A stretch of DNA of 64,000 nt, taken from Arion vulgaris (lineage: Eukaryota > Mollusca > Gastropoda > Stylommatophora > Arionidae). Position 1 is the first letter of the stretch. The number at the start of each line of letters is the position of its first letter. Below the pieces are notes generated by a model. The model was given only the letters and a program-made list of their open reading frames with translations. It did not search any database and was not told where the DNA came from. This document shows positions 10,901 to 20,559 of the stretch, piece by piece. The stretch lies in the NCBI GenBank assembly GCA_020796225.1, contig CM036754.1, forward strand, positions 67,448,000-67,511,999, read 5' to 3'. The position numbers were made by a program, and so were the translations under genes.

Positions 10901-10974
10901 ATATGTGTCTGGCAAGCTCCTCTTAGTCTTATCCTGTCTCCAGCTGGATATGTGTCTGGCAAGCGCCTCTTAAT
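7974..10974. repeat. 47-bp minisatellite, about 64 copies, with higher-order repeats
   Basis: Head-to-tail copies of a 47-bp unit containing CTGTCTCCAGCTGGATCTGT and CAAGCTCCTCTTAGTCTTG. Units differ at a few positions (GGATCTGTCCC, GGATATGTGTC, GTATCTGTCC). The run of variants starting at 8880 recurs at 9538 (658 bp, exactly 14 units) and at 10241 (703 bp, 15 units minus a 2-bp gap), so blocks of 14-15 units were duplicated. On the minus strand the unit can encode LARDRSSWRQD, the C-terminal motif of a LINE polymerase, and LINE-like sequence continues on both sides. Confidence 0.95.
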
Positions 10975-11290
10975 CTTGTATATTCATATCAAGCATCTTC
11001 AAGTCTTGCTTGCATAAGTCTTTGTAACAAAGGCTTGCCTCAGCTGCATTTTGTTAAAAGCCAGTTCCCATTATAGAATATCCCTGGGAATTCAACCACC
11101 ATTAATCTGGGCAGGTGACCTAGCCATCTTAAACGACTTTGGTGAATAATAGTAACTATGCTAGAAATCTGACATACTCCAATACCTCATTATTTGTTAC
11201 TACAGCGCTTTAGAAGATCATGAGAATATGTCTCAATCAGCACATGTGGAAATCATTCACTCTTTTCTCCTGTAAGGTGTGATTATTATC
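10975..11290 (-). mobile_element. LINE fragment next to the minisatellite
   Basis: On the minus strand a broken frame includes RWLGHVTRI-like, ILYGEL-like and LRQAFVTKTY-like segments. These are the residues expected just upstream of the LARDRSSWR motif in LINE C-termini, so this looks like the parent sequence of the 47-bp unit. Confidence 0.55.
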
Positions 11291-11299
11291 TTACTTTCT

Positions 11300-11710
11300 T
11301 ATTTCTTTTGTCGTTACACTGATACCGGGATGTTGCCCTGTGTCTAGGTTTTTTTTGTTATATCTTGCACTGCTCTAGTAAGTCCTTATGTGGTCACCAG
11401 TTGGGAAAATAAAACGTGGAAGACCAAAGACCACTCTTCGAAGAACCATCCAACAAGAAAGTAAACTATTGGGATGTAAAACCATACAAGATCTCCAACT
11501 GCTAGCAAAGAACCGTATCACATGGAGATCTAAAACCTCTGCCCTATGTGCCGCCTTTGGCTCGAAAGGAATAAACTAACTAACTAACTGCTCTAGTGGC
11601 TTGAGTGATATATTTATTTTTGGTTTTTGATAGGATTCTGCTGTCATCATTTTCGAGGTGTTTCTCTTGCCTTCTTTCCTGATGTTCTGTAGTTATTACA
11701 TAACGTTAAA
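11300..11710 (-). mobile_element. LINE fragment (family with TCGTCACACTG), interrupted
   Basis: Reverse-oriented copy of the repeat also seen at 14525-15200, 15780-16070, 28060-28260, 46690-48150 and 56550-56985. It is interrupted by a short LINE insertion at 11380-11586. Confidence 0.6.
11380..11586 (+). mobile_element. Severely 5'-truncated LINE with 11-bp target duplication
   Basis: Flanked by ACTGCTCTAGT at 11369-11379 and 11587-11597. The uninterrupted target is seen at about 15848 (AGCACTGCTCTAGTGGCTTG). The insert encodes KIKRGRPKTTLRRTIQQESK, then LLAKNRITWRSKTSALCAAF, the C-terminus of an RTE-like endonuclease-RT protein. It ends in a (TAAC)n tail, typical of such 3' ends. Confidence 0.8.
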
Positions 11711-12470
11711 TAAATGTCAACAAATGTACTACACGTATTATATAACATTTGTCAACACAAGTAGGGCCTACTGCACATATTATATAACATTTGCCAACAC
11801 ATGTACTGCACATATTATATAATATGTTAAATATATATACCAAAACACATACTACACATATTCATATGTATAAGACATAGCTAATTTACAAAAATCAGGA
11901 TCATGCAGCTGTTTAATAAACTATAATCACCTACTTATAATAAGTTATAAGAAAAAGTTTAACATTCGCTCGTTCACAATAAAAAATCACAAAATATTTT
12001 AATAAAACATAAACATCTTTAAACAAATGTAATGTTCAGCTTTAAATGCGCTTTGATCTGCTTTATAAAGTGATTATCAACAGCCAAAAAAAAAACCACC
12101 GCGTTAAGTTTTCGCATAGTTAGCATCTTTTTTTAAAAATCATTTATGCGTCTACACAGATAATGACAACGACCTTGATAATCGACCTAACTCAGTACTG
12201 AACTAAATAAAAGCAAGCGCATGCATACTGGCGATACTCATAAGATAAAACGAGCCAGTAAATGGCTATCAACATTGTTATCATAAGCAAGATATTGTGT
12301 TCAAGCTATATCTAGCAATATGCTTTGTTGTTAGAATATAATTTCTTGACATTTAATTGTTTACAAAGTAATTGTATAGTGTGAGCTTTTAGCAGCAATC
12401 AAAATTTGTTTCCTATAAGTTTGTAGATTTTATAGTAATCTCCCTTCGTTGACGTCTGCTGAGTTAAAAG
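11710..12470. other. AT-rich flank shared with 46390-46640
   Basis: No gene seen. From about 12240 to 12473 the sequence matches 46390-46630 (GTTCAAGCTATA, GGAGCTTTTAGCAGC, GTTGACGTCTGCT segments), which ties the upstream flanks of GH3 copies A and B together. Confidence 0.6.
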
Positions 12471-12585
12471 TGTAATATTGAATGTTGAAATAGGGGAAGA
12501 CTGCAGTAAAACTTGGTAAATAGTGAAACACGTACAAACAAAGTACTATAGTTTTACAAAATACATAAACAGTGACGATAAACAG

Positions 12586-12618
12586 CAACGTTTCGACCAA
12601 CAAGGCCTTTATCAAGCA
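12586..12618 (-). other. Hammerhead-like core in Penelope 3' end
   Basis: Reads CTTGATAAAGGCC-TTGTT-GGTCGAAACG on the minus strand: a TGATAA box, a short stem, then GAAAC. Hammerhead ribozymes are known in Penelope-like elements, but the consensus CTGANGA is not met at two positions (C3 and G8), so it may be inactive or a look-alike. Confidence 0.35.
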
Positions 12619-12869
12619 AACGAACAAACAGGAGTGACAAATTAAAATGAAACACAAATGGACGACCAAATACCAACGTATCTAAGGAAAATCTGGAATA
12701 AAAACGAATAACGAAATAAATGTAACACAAAAACACACATAAAAACTAGAAATAGAAAAGAAACAATGAAACATCTAGTAAATATATACCCATATAGATT
12801 ATAAAGCATGGGAAGAGAAAGTACTAAGAAGCATAAGAATGTAATACATGCAACATATACCCATAGAGA

Positions 12870-13636
12870 TTACAAAGCATGGGAAGAGAAAGTACCAAGA
12901 AGCATAAGAATGTAATACGTTGAGCCGCGTGGTCGCAAGGTACCATACAAAGAAATCAACCGATTCTCCAGAGCAAATCGACTACGATCATCAGAGGAAC
13001 ATGATCGGATGGCTGTGACCTGGACATCGCAAGCTCCTGAATGGCCAGTATCATTGAAATGGGTAGCTACAGGGTCACAGAGCATTGGCGTATATCGCGC
13101 AAGTGTTGGGCGAATCGGTCACTGAGTCTCCTGCCGGTTTCCCAATATAGGCCTTGTTGCACCGCTTGCAGATAATGGCATAGATAATATTACGGACTCG
13201 CACGTGAAACTGTCTTCAACAACGAACGTGGCTTTTGGAAAAGACACCGTGCGGGTCTGTATTACATAAGCACAAGTGTTACAGCGCCGACGGCCACCCT
13301 GGATGGTGCCAAAATGACTCTGGATGTTAGGCTTGAGGCGACTGTGAACTAACATATCCTTAAGGCTTCTGTCCCGTCTGTACGCCACCAAAGGATAGTG
13401 TTGGAAGATTGAACTTGTATCAGGATCAGACTGAAGAATGGAGAGATGACGGAATAAGACTTTCTTCACAAGGGAACTATGAGGGTGGAAAGTTAAGACA
13501 AGTTTCACCCTGTCAGAATTGGAAGTTCTATGCTGGTTAGAGAGAGCCTCCTGGCGAGAAATTTGCTGAACGCGCCGCATAGAGAAACAAAGGTGCATTT
13601 AACCCGGATAAGGTGCTTGCTTCTGCTATGCCCTTA
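12870..13636 (-). pseudogene. Penelope-like GIY-YIG endonuclease region, minus copy
   Basis: Minus-strand frames give RRDRSLKDMLVHSRLKPNIQ, GRRRCNTCAYV, then after a frame change AIICKRCNKAYIG, TGRRLSDRFAQHL and DRSRFALENRLISLYG. The Y-I-x-C-x2-C-x-Y-I-G core with downstream R and H residues is the GIY-YIG nuclease fold, which nicks target DNA for Penelope-like retroelements. The upstream C-x2-C segments fit the linker of these proteins. Frameshifts interrupt the nuclease. The RT domain is absent. Confidence 0.8.
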
Positions 13637-14095
13637 GGGACAGAAGCCTTAAGGATATGTTAGTTCACAGTCGCCTCAAGCCTAACATCCAGAGTCATTT
13701 TGGCACCATCCAGTGTGGCCGTCGGCGCTGTAACACTTGTGCTTATGTAATACAGACCCGCACGGTGTCTTTTCCAAAAGCCACGTTCGTTGTTGAAGAC
13801 AGTTTCACGTGCGAGTCCGTAATATTATCTATGCCATTATCTGCAAGCGGTGCAACAAGGCCTATATTGGGGAAACCGGCAGGAGACTCAGTGACCGATT
13901 CGCCCAACACTTGCGCGATATACGCCAATGCTCTGTGACCCTGTAGCTACCCATTTCAGTGATACTGGCCATTCAGGAGCTTGCGATGTCAGGTCACAGC
14001 CATCCGATCATGTTCCTCTGATGATCGTAGTCGATTTGCTCTGGAGAATCGGTTGATTTCTTTGTATGGTACCTTGCGACCACGCGGGCTCAACG
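13637..14095 (+). pseudogene. Penelope-like GIY-YIG endonuclease region, plus copy
   Basis: Nearly identical to the minus copy beside it, starting at RSLKDMLVHSRLKP. The frame at 13657-13938 breaks near the nuclease core by an indel around 13825-13830. The remaining pieces (YIGETGRRLSDRF, DDRSRFALENRLISLYGTL) sit in other frames. The high similarity suggests both halves arose in one insertion event. Confidence 0.8.
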
Positions 14096-14414
14096 TATTA
14101 CATTCTTATGCTTCTTGGTACTTTCTCTTCCCATGCTTTGTAATCTCTATGGGTATATGTTGCATGTATTACATTCTTATGCTTCTTAGTACTTTCTCTT
14201 CCCATGCTTTATAATCTATATGGGTATATGTTGCATGTATTCAAGTTATATATTTACTAGATGTTTCATTGTTTCTTTTCTATTTCTAGTTTTTATGTGT
14301 GTTTTTGTGTTACATTTATTTCGTTATTCGTTTTTATTCCAGATTTTCCTAGATACGTTGGTATTTGGTCGTCCATTTGTGTTTCATTTTAATTTGTCAC
14401 TCCTGTTTGTTCGT

Positions 14415-14447
14415 TTGCTTGATAAAGGCCTTGTTGGTCGAAACGTT
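14415..14447 (+). other. Hammerhead-like core in Penelope 3' end, plus copy
   Basis: Same TTGATAA-stem-GAAAC arrangement as at 12586-12618, unchanged in sequence. The AGGCC/GGTC pairing forms the expected short stem II. Confidence 0.35.
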
Positions 14448-14524
14448 GCTGTTTATCGTCACTGTTTATGTATTTTGTAAAACTATAGTACTTTGTTTGT
14501 ACGTGTTTCAATATTGAATGTTGA

Positions 14525-15200
14525 TCAACACGGAAAAAAAAGATGTTTATGAATAGATCTTCTTTTGTCGTCACACTGCTACCGGGTTGTTGCACAGTGT
14601 CGTGGTTTTCTGTTTTTGTCTTGCGCTGTTCTGGTGGCTTATGTGATTGTTATTTTGCTCTTTCACAGGATTCTGCTACGCCATCTAACCATCTTTTCCG
14701 TGGTCTTCCTCTTGCCTTCTTTCCCGATTTTCTGTTGTAGAAGACTGTATACAGTGGAGTTTGGATTCATTCTTATTAACCCTTTCGCTGCTACATACTT
14801 TCCGAAGGCTGAGCTAAAAATAGCTACTCTTTGTTTCTAGGTCACAAACGTGAATGTACGCCTATAGCAGTGAGAGTAGCAATGTATAACGTGTTAACAC
14901 GTCTTTAGCCCACAGGAGAGATAATAACAGACGTGTTAATGCGTCTTAGAAGTGAATGGGAAAAACGTATATATATACGTCTTTAGCAGCGAAAGGGTTA
15001 AGTGGCCAAACCACTTCATTCTTTGTTTCTCTATGTAATTCAAGCACGGTTGTGTGCCAACTTTATTTCTTATACTGATGTTGGTGATTCTGTCTTTTCT
15101 GGTGTTGGTAACTTTGCGCAGGCAACGCATTTCACATGTGGTTATTTTTGTGACTGCGCTTTGCTCATTGTCCATGTTTGGCTCTGGTAACACAAAGTAA
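14525..15200 (-). mobile_element. LINE C-terminal fragment interrupted by a MITE
   Basis: The minus-strand frame at 15193-14936 encodes MRCLRKVTNTRKDRITNISI then PCLNYIEKQRMKWFGHL, the C-terminal LINE signature. The frame is cut by a 218-bp MITE at 14780-14997. Beyond the MITE the repeat continues to 14525 in the same orientation. Same family as 46690-48150. Confidence 0.75.
14780..14997. mobile_element. piggyBac-like MITE, 218 bp, TTAA target duplication
   Basis: Bounded by TTAA at 14776-14779 and 14998-15001. Terminal inverted repeats are CCCTTTCGCTGCTA, perfect over 14 bp. It has internal palindromic pieces (ACGTGTTAACACGT, ACGTATATATATACGT). The uninterrupted target (ATTCTTATTAAGTGG) occurs in sister LINE copies near 15998 and 28200. 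It encodes no protein. Confidence 0.92.
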
Positions 15201-15710
15201 GTATGAAAATGCTGTTGATCATCTGTTGCTTAGCTGCCTGTGAAATTTTGTAATGGGGCTAGCTGGTAGGTTATTTGCTTTTTGCAATGTAGACTCTATC
15301 TCTCTATCTAGTCTTCCGCCCTCTGTCAATGTGCTTCCTAAGTATTTGAATTCTTTCGCTTAGTTTATTGTAGTGCCATTGACATTGATGTCTAGTTTAT
15401 TATGTTTTATTTCCATATTCATTATTTCTGTTTTAGTGTTGTTGATTTTCATGTCATGATTTATACAATTTTTGTTCAAGGTGTCTATATGATGTTGTAG
15501 ATCTTGTTCATTTTGATGTGTCAGGCACTGATTATCTGCAAAAAGCAGTTCATTTATTTTATCATTATCTGAATTGGACTCTTGAGTTATTTTATCCATA
15601 TATGCAAGAAAGAGTAGTGGTGGGAGAACACTATGAATAGATATACAAATCAAATCCCCACTAATATTACGTCAAATTGACAAAAATTAGAAGTAATACA
15701 GTTTTTTTAA
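15200..15710 (-). mobile_element. LINE reverse transcriptase palm fragment
   Basis: The minus-strand frame 15653-15360 encodes SVLPPLLFLAYMDKI, LLFADNQCLTHQNEQDLQHH and MKINNTKTEIMNM. FADN stands where the catalytic F/YADD motif of reverse transcriptase is expected, so the second Asp is changed to Asn. This segment lies directly upstream, in protein order, of the fragment at 14525-15200. Confidence 0.75.
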
Positions 15711-15779
15711 ATATTTGGAATCATTTGTAGCAATGAAAGTTCAGCTAAAGAAATTGGTCAAGACTTGAAATTGCTGTAG

Positions 15780-16210
15780 CTGCGTACCCTTCTTCTTTTG
15801 TCGTCGCACTGTTACCAGGTTGTTATCCAGTGGCTTTCTGTTTTTGTCTAGCACTGCTCTAGTGGCTTGAGTGATAGTTATTTTTTTGGACAGATTCTGC
15901 AATGCCATATAACCATCTTTTGCGTAGTCCTCCTCTCGCCTTCTTTCCAGATGTTCTGTTGTATAAAGCTATGTATAACTGGAGTTTGGTTGCTTTCTTA
16001 TTAAGTGGCCGAAACACTTCATCCTACTTGTTGTTCGTCCAGTTTTCATGTTTGGATTCAATTGGAATTCATGTTACACATGTAACCTTCAGAACTGTTA
16101 TGCAAACGAACACAGAAGTTTCGTTTCATGCGACACTGACACAATATTATTTCTCGCGGCCGGACTTTGAAAGTAGGCCCTTTATGAACCACGGAGGCAG
16201 GTGAGGGAAG
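15780..16210 (-). mobile_element. LINE fragment, same family as 14525-15200
   Basis: Another reverse copy containing TCGTCGCACTGTTACCAGG, the intact CACTGCTCTAGTGGCTTG site and the empty MITE target TTATTAAGTGGCC near 15998. It gives the pre-insertion state for two neighbouring insertions. Confidence 0.65.
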
Positions 16211-16389
16211 GTGGCGGGAGGGTGGTGTGAGATCAGCCAGCGCTTAATGCTGGTAATGGTCTCCACTCTTAGATGGCAGGCAGATTATCTCAATTGTAGA
16301 GACAATGGCTGCAATCTCCGACTAGCATAGTTTTTGCCCAGAAGGATAGCAATGGCAAACTACCATCTTATACTGCCAAGAAACTCAGG

Positions 16390-17015
16390 ATAAACATGGA
16401 GTCAACGACCACAAAATAGAAAGAGTCGACAACTTTGAATACCTTGGGGCATTGCTGACAAATGACGTGAGTGCTATAAAGAAATTAAAATAAGACTGAG
16501 CATTACTTTGCAAAAACTAATAGAACAAACTAACCTATGGAAGGAAACTAACATAAGAACAAAAATAACGTGTTTTAGAACCTGCATTTTTTTTCATTAG
16601 CAACATATGGTTGTGAGACATGGAACGTTGACAAAGCGGAGGAAAAGATCATTAATGCATTTGAATGCAAATGATACAGAATTGTACTTAGAATATCATG
16701 GACAGAGAAAAGAACAAACGCTTCTGTTCTGCAACAGCTTGATATTAAAAAAGATGTCTATTACAAAGCATAAAAACAAGGAAAATTAAATATTTCGGAC
16801 ACATCAAACGACATGAGTGCCTAGAGAAAATAATTTTGGAAGGAATGGTGCCTGGAAGAAGAAGAGGAGGAAGACCTAGAAGACGATTGGTGCAAGATGT
16901 TATTGACGATCTGAGAATGACTGCTGCTGACACCGGTCAACTTGCACATAACAGAGAGTTTTTCAGGACTGCTATCATGGGAGCAAAGTTCCGGAAGGGA
17001 TACGCTACTTGATGA
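16390..17015 (+). mobile_element. LINE RT C-terminal fragment
   Basis: Broken plus-strand frames give TYGCETWNVDKAEEKIINAF, RISWTEKRTNASVL and a tail of Glu/Arg-rich residues, ending at a GATGATGCTGATGA tail near 17010. YGCETW is the conserved motif after the palm domain of endonuclease-RT LINEs. Confidence 0.65.
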
Positions 17016-17187
17016 TGCTGATGAACACTTCATTTTATGTTTCTCAATGTAATTCAAGCAAGGTTCTTTCCCAACCTTTTTTTTTGTATGCTGATATTTG
17101 TGACTCGTGGTTTTGTTCTTGTGACACATCGTATGCATGCCACAGCTAAATGTGATTGAGAAAAGTAACAACAGTTTTTCTTTAAAG
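17016..17187 (-). mobile_element. LINE fragment used as insertion target
   Basis: Continues the reverse repeat (TTTCTCAATGTAATTCAAGC, compare 15020-15040) up to the point where the inverted LINE segment begins at 17188. Confidence 0.5.
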
Positions 17188-17921
17188 ATCGGTATATACA
17201 ACAACATCATCATCCCTTGCATTATCTTCTATCAGCTGTTTAACTGCGAGATCAGCCTTCATGTTGCCCCAATCTCGACATTCTCTTCCAAGATTAATGA
17301 TAACGTTGCGATAGTTGATCATGCTACCATCTGTTGGGATCCATTCTTTCCCTTTTGGTAGGTTCGCAACCGTAGTCACCTGGCCAATTGTTCTCTCAGC
17401 CTAGGCCATCCACGACATGCCACGCTTGATTCTCGTGCCATTAACATCATTAGTGTTCTTCAACGTGGTGAGAAGTCCGGCTGGGGTTACTTGGCTAATG
17501 CGCATGGTAGGGTTGTTGCAGAGCGAAGTGGGGCATACAGGACAACTACTTCTAGTATGATGATGGAGGTTGAGGTCGTTACTGCTGCCCTCCATTGGAT
17601 CTCTGGGACTTCATTTACTGGGGCCGTTGTTGTATCTGACTCTCAGTCGATGCTTCACAAGATCCAGAAGGGCAGGTTTCGGTATGAGTGGATGTCGTCT
17701 ATAGAAGTTTCTAACCTCCAGAGACTTACGTGGATATACTGTCCTTGACTTGCGGGTATTTACGGTAATGAGAGAGCGTACAGGCTTGCATCAAAAACAT
17801 CGATTGTTGGGGAGTTGAAGATGGATAAGGGCAGTGCCGGATTAGGCCAGCGCGGGGCCTGTAGCAAATTTTAGCGCGGAGCCCTAGGTTTTGTATGATA
17901 ATAAATAATAAAACACAACTT

Positions 17922-20000
17922 TTACAAACAAACTTGTTTCGATTTAATATGAACAAATTTAAAGATAATACTAGACAAATCAATTTCTCTAAGTAAATTA
18001 CATTCAATGTTCATTAAGGTGAGGTTATTTAGACGATCTTGTCCCATCATGTTCCTTAACTCACTTTTTATACGCTTTAATGTTGAAAAAGAACATTCTC
18101 CGCGGCAGTTAGTAATCATTAAAGACAAGTAAATTCGTAAGACTATTTCTACATTTGGGAAACACGACTCTAATGAATTTTCCATTATAAGTTTATAAAA
18201 TAGCAGTTCAAGAACCTCATGCTTTTCGTTGCTAATAGCAGCAGCTACATTAGCTTTAGGAAGTTCAGCGAACTGCACAAGTTCGTTGCTTATGCTTTCT
18301 TCAAAATCCTCTTGGTAAGAGGTGACAATAAATTGGAGTTATTTTCAAGATCTCTTCTGCTGTTAGAGATTTTAACTGCCGAAGTATTCCAAATACACCA
18401 GTCACTCTATTGTTCGCTTGCATGCGTTTAGCTAAAACAGACAGTACATTATCAATTATGACAATAAACACCTGATTTTCAAATGTTTGTTTGGGTGTTA
18501 GATTTTCTACAACTTTATCGAGCCTAGTAGAGTTGCTGAAATCGTCGTACTTAGTATTTCGCTTGCGTAGTCTTGAAGTTTGTTGCTGAAATTCTTGACA
18601 GTCAGTCAGGATTTTGGCCGCAATATCTGAAAATGTAGACGCATTTCTTGAACGTACCCGTGTAACGATCCATAAAGGGCATATTCCGTGTTAAGGTCTT
18701 GATCAGATGACTGTAATGAAGCGCTAGACGCTTGCAAGCGTTCTAGAATTCCGTTCCATAAAATGGTCACTATTCCCGTTTCCAACTTACTCATCTCCAA
18801 AACTAGTCCATTCGCTTGATTACGACACTCTACCTTTTGATCATGTAATTTGAGATGTCATCCAAAACTTGTTTGATAGTGGTAAAACAACATAAAAGTG
18901 ACTTTGTCGCATCAGCTCGGGCAGACCACCTGGTGTCCAACAGTCTCTTCAAAGTCGGATGTTTTGAACCTGTATCTTCCAGTGCTTTTGTAAGAATACC
19001 CCATCGATAGGTAGAAGAGGAAAAGAATGTATAGAGGCTTTCAACTAAATCGAAAAAATGGATGCTTTTATACAACATTCTGCAGTACATTTAGCAACCA
19101 AATTCAGTGAATGTGCAAAGCAAGGAATGTATCCTGCGTACTTATTTATCTCCTTAATGCGTGCTTGTAAACTGTGGTATTTCCCACTCATGTTGCTGGT
19201 ATTGTCATAGCTTTGACCACGACAGTCTTTGATATCAATGTAATTTTTGTTTAAAAAATCAAGTAAACTTTGGGCGAGTTGTTCAGCAGTATGACCTTCC
19301 ATATCCAAGAACTTGACAAACCTTTCCACTGGTCCAGATGGTAACACATAGCGTACTATTAGAGTGAGTTGGTCCACATGCGAAATGCCTAGAGTTAGAG
19401 TCCAGTGATACTGAATAGTATTTGCATTTCTTAATTTCGCAAATAATATGATACATGAAGCTTGATGCAATTAGATGGATACATTTCTCACATGTTGTTT
19501 TTGATAAGTATGATGTATGTCCCTTTCCTTTATTTGCATATGTATTTATGTGCTGAGCCAGAAAAATGTCAAATATGGCTATTAATTCCAACAAACCTAA
19601 ATAATTTCCATTATTAGGTGAACCAATAGTTTCGTCACTAATCCGAAATGCAAAACCTCGTTCTGCTAAAAATTGGATAACTGAAGTAATTCGCTCTAAA
19701 AGTGTCGGCCAATTTGTTTGTTCGGTCTCAATTTGGCTTACAAGTTGAGAATCACACGCGCATCCTTCTTTTTGCAAACTAACAGCGAAATTGTCGCTTG
19801 TCTGTGGGAGTGCTTTCTTCATGTCTTTTCAACAAATTATTTGCGTTTTTCCAGTCGTCAAATTCTTCTTTCGTAAACCGACCACTTAAACTAAGTTTCG
19901 CGCGCAAAAACTTTTTTCAAGCTTCGTTCAAGCTTTCAAGTTTTCGTTTATTAGAAGCGTGTGCAAAAGGGGACACTCCCACACACACACACACACACAC
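17922..20000 (-). pseudogene. hAT transposase, ZMYM1-like group, broken
   Basis: In order on the minus strand: KFLRAKLSLSGRFTKEEFDD and a WKNANNLLKRHE segment near 19860-19940; QFLAERGFAFRISDETIG and a FDIFLAQHIN segment (19822-19540); VSLDS with SHVDQLTLIVRYV near 19410-19330; CRGQSYDNTSNMSGKY near 19220; PCFAHSLNLV near 19110; then the hAT C-terminal dimerisation region RIYLSLMITNCRGECSFSTL with KRIKSEL (about 18140-18040). The CRGQxYD motif holds a catalytic Asp of the RNase-H-like core. Several frame breaks make it inactive as written. Family members cut and paste DNA; some relatives are domesticated. Confidence 0.85.
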
Positions 20001-20003
20001 ACT
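19981..20003. repeat. (CA)n microsatellite
   Basis: A perfect ACAC run of about 22 bp inside the hAT element. Confidence 0.9.
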
Positions 20004-20559
20004 GTAACGTTGTTAGTGAGATCAATGTGACCGCCCACATTAGACCGAAATTGTGTAAACATGACCTTGGTCCTAACCTAAATAAGAAAAATTAAAAGGG
20101 GAATATTATTACCCACCTCCCAACCTTGGTTCCTTGTTTATGACTAGTGACAGCTTAGCTCTGTCATATAGGCGCGGGCCTCCAGAGGCGCGGGCCCTCT
20201 GAAGCGCGGGCCCGTAGCATTTGCTACTTCTGCTACTAGGCTAATCCGGCGCTGGATAAGGGGATATTCTTCGGTCTCTTCGCGACTGTCTGTTGGATGA
20301 GGACACAAAAATTTATGTTTAATCGATCAAGCGATTTAGGCAGTTTGGAGTTACCCGTTGTACAAGTCGAACTGGACGAGTCGAGAGGCAGAGTGAGAGG
20401 TGTGTTTAATCAGCGAGCCCCAGGAACCATCAGTATGCATACTCTTCGATATATGTTGGGGAGATTGAGCACCTATGGGTCTGCCCGGAGTGCAATGACG
20501 TCAGTTTAGTAACCAATAACGGTAAATATCAATCTATGTGAATCGCTAGCATTATTTAT

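Larger units (their letters stand above)
12489..14509. mobile_element. Inverted pair of Penelope-like elements with 15-bp target duplication
   Basis: Two partial copies of one Penelope-like element face away from each other (minus copy about 12489-13636, plus copy about 13637-14509). The pair is flanked by AATATTGAATGTTGA at 12474-12488 and 14510-14524. The empty site is at about 46610-46640 (AATATGGAATGTGATTAACA). Both copies keep the 3' part of the coding region with a GIY-YIG endonuclease and the 3' untranslated end, and lack the reverse transcriptase. Confidence 0.85.
17832..20254 (-). mobile_element. hAT transposon, 2423 bp, with 8-bp target duplication
   Basis: Bounded by GATAAGGG at 17824-17831 and 20255-20262, the 8-bp duplication typical of hAT. 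Ends are CAGTGCCGGATTAG and, on the other strand, CAGCGCCGGATTAG. The minus strand carries a broken transposase. Inserted in an RNase H-bearing LINE. A more damaged copy lies at 56986-59554. Confidence 0.95.
17188..20520 (+). mobile_element. RNase H-bearing LINE 3' end with 5' inversion, split by a hAT element
   Basis: A 5'-truncated LINE. Its 5' segment (17188-17450) is inverted: the minus strand encodes KGKEWIPTDGSMINYRNVII, then NARDDDVVVYTD. The 3' segment (from 17451) resumes on the plus strand with SVLQRGEKSGWGYLANAHGR, EVVTAALHWIS, VVVSDSQSMLHK, LTWIYC. Together these are the successive motifs of a retrotransposon RNase H domain (YTDG, E, SDS). The protein breaks exactly at YTD/S, as expected for twin priming. 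A hAT element (17832-20254) splits the 3' segment, and the LINE tail runs from 20263 to about 20520. Confidence 0.85.

Noticed and set aside
7974..10974. CRISPR-like regular repeat array
   Set aside because: The 47-bp units abut each other with no unique spacers, and the surroundings are clearly eukaryotic.
13119..13598. A 159-codon host gene
   Set aside because: It is the 3' coding part of a Penelope-like element, repeated in the window and continuous with the GIY-YIG nuclease in another frame.
17922..19822. Domesticated ZMYM1-like host gene
   Set aside because: It has intact transposon ends, an 8-bp target duplication and a broken frame, so it is a transposon copy.
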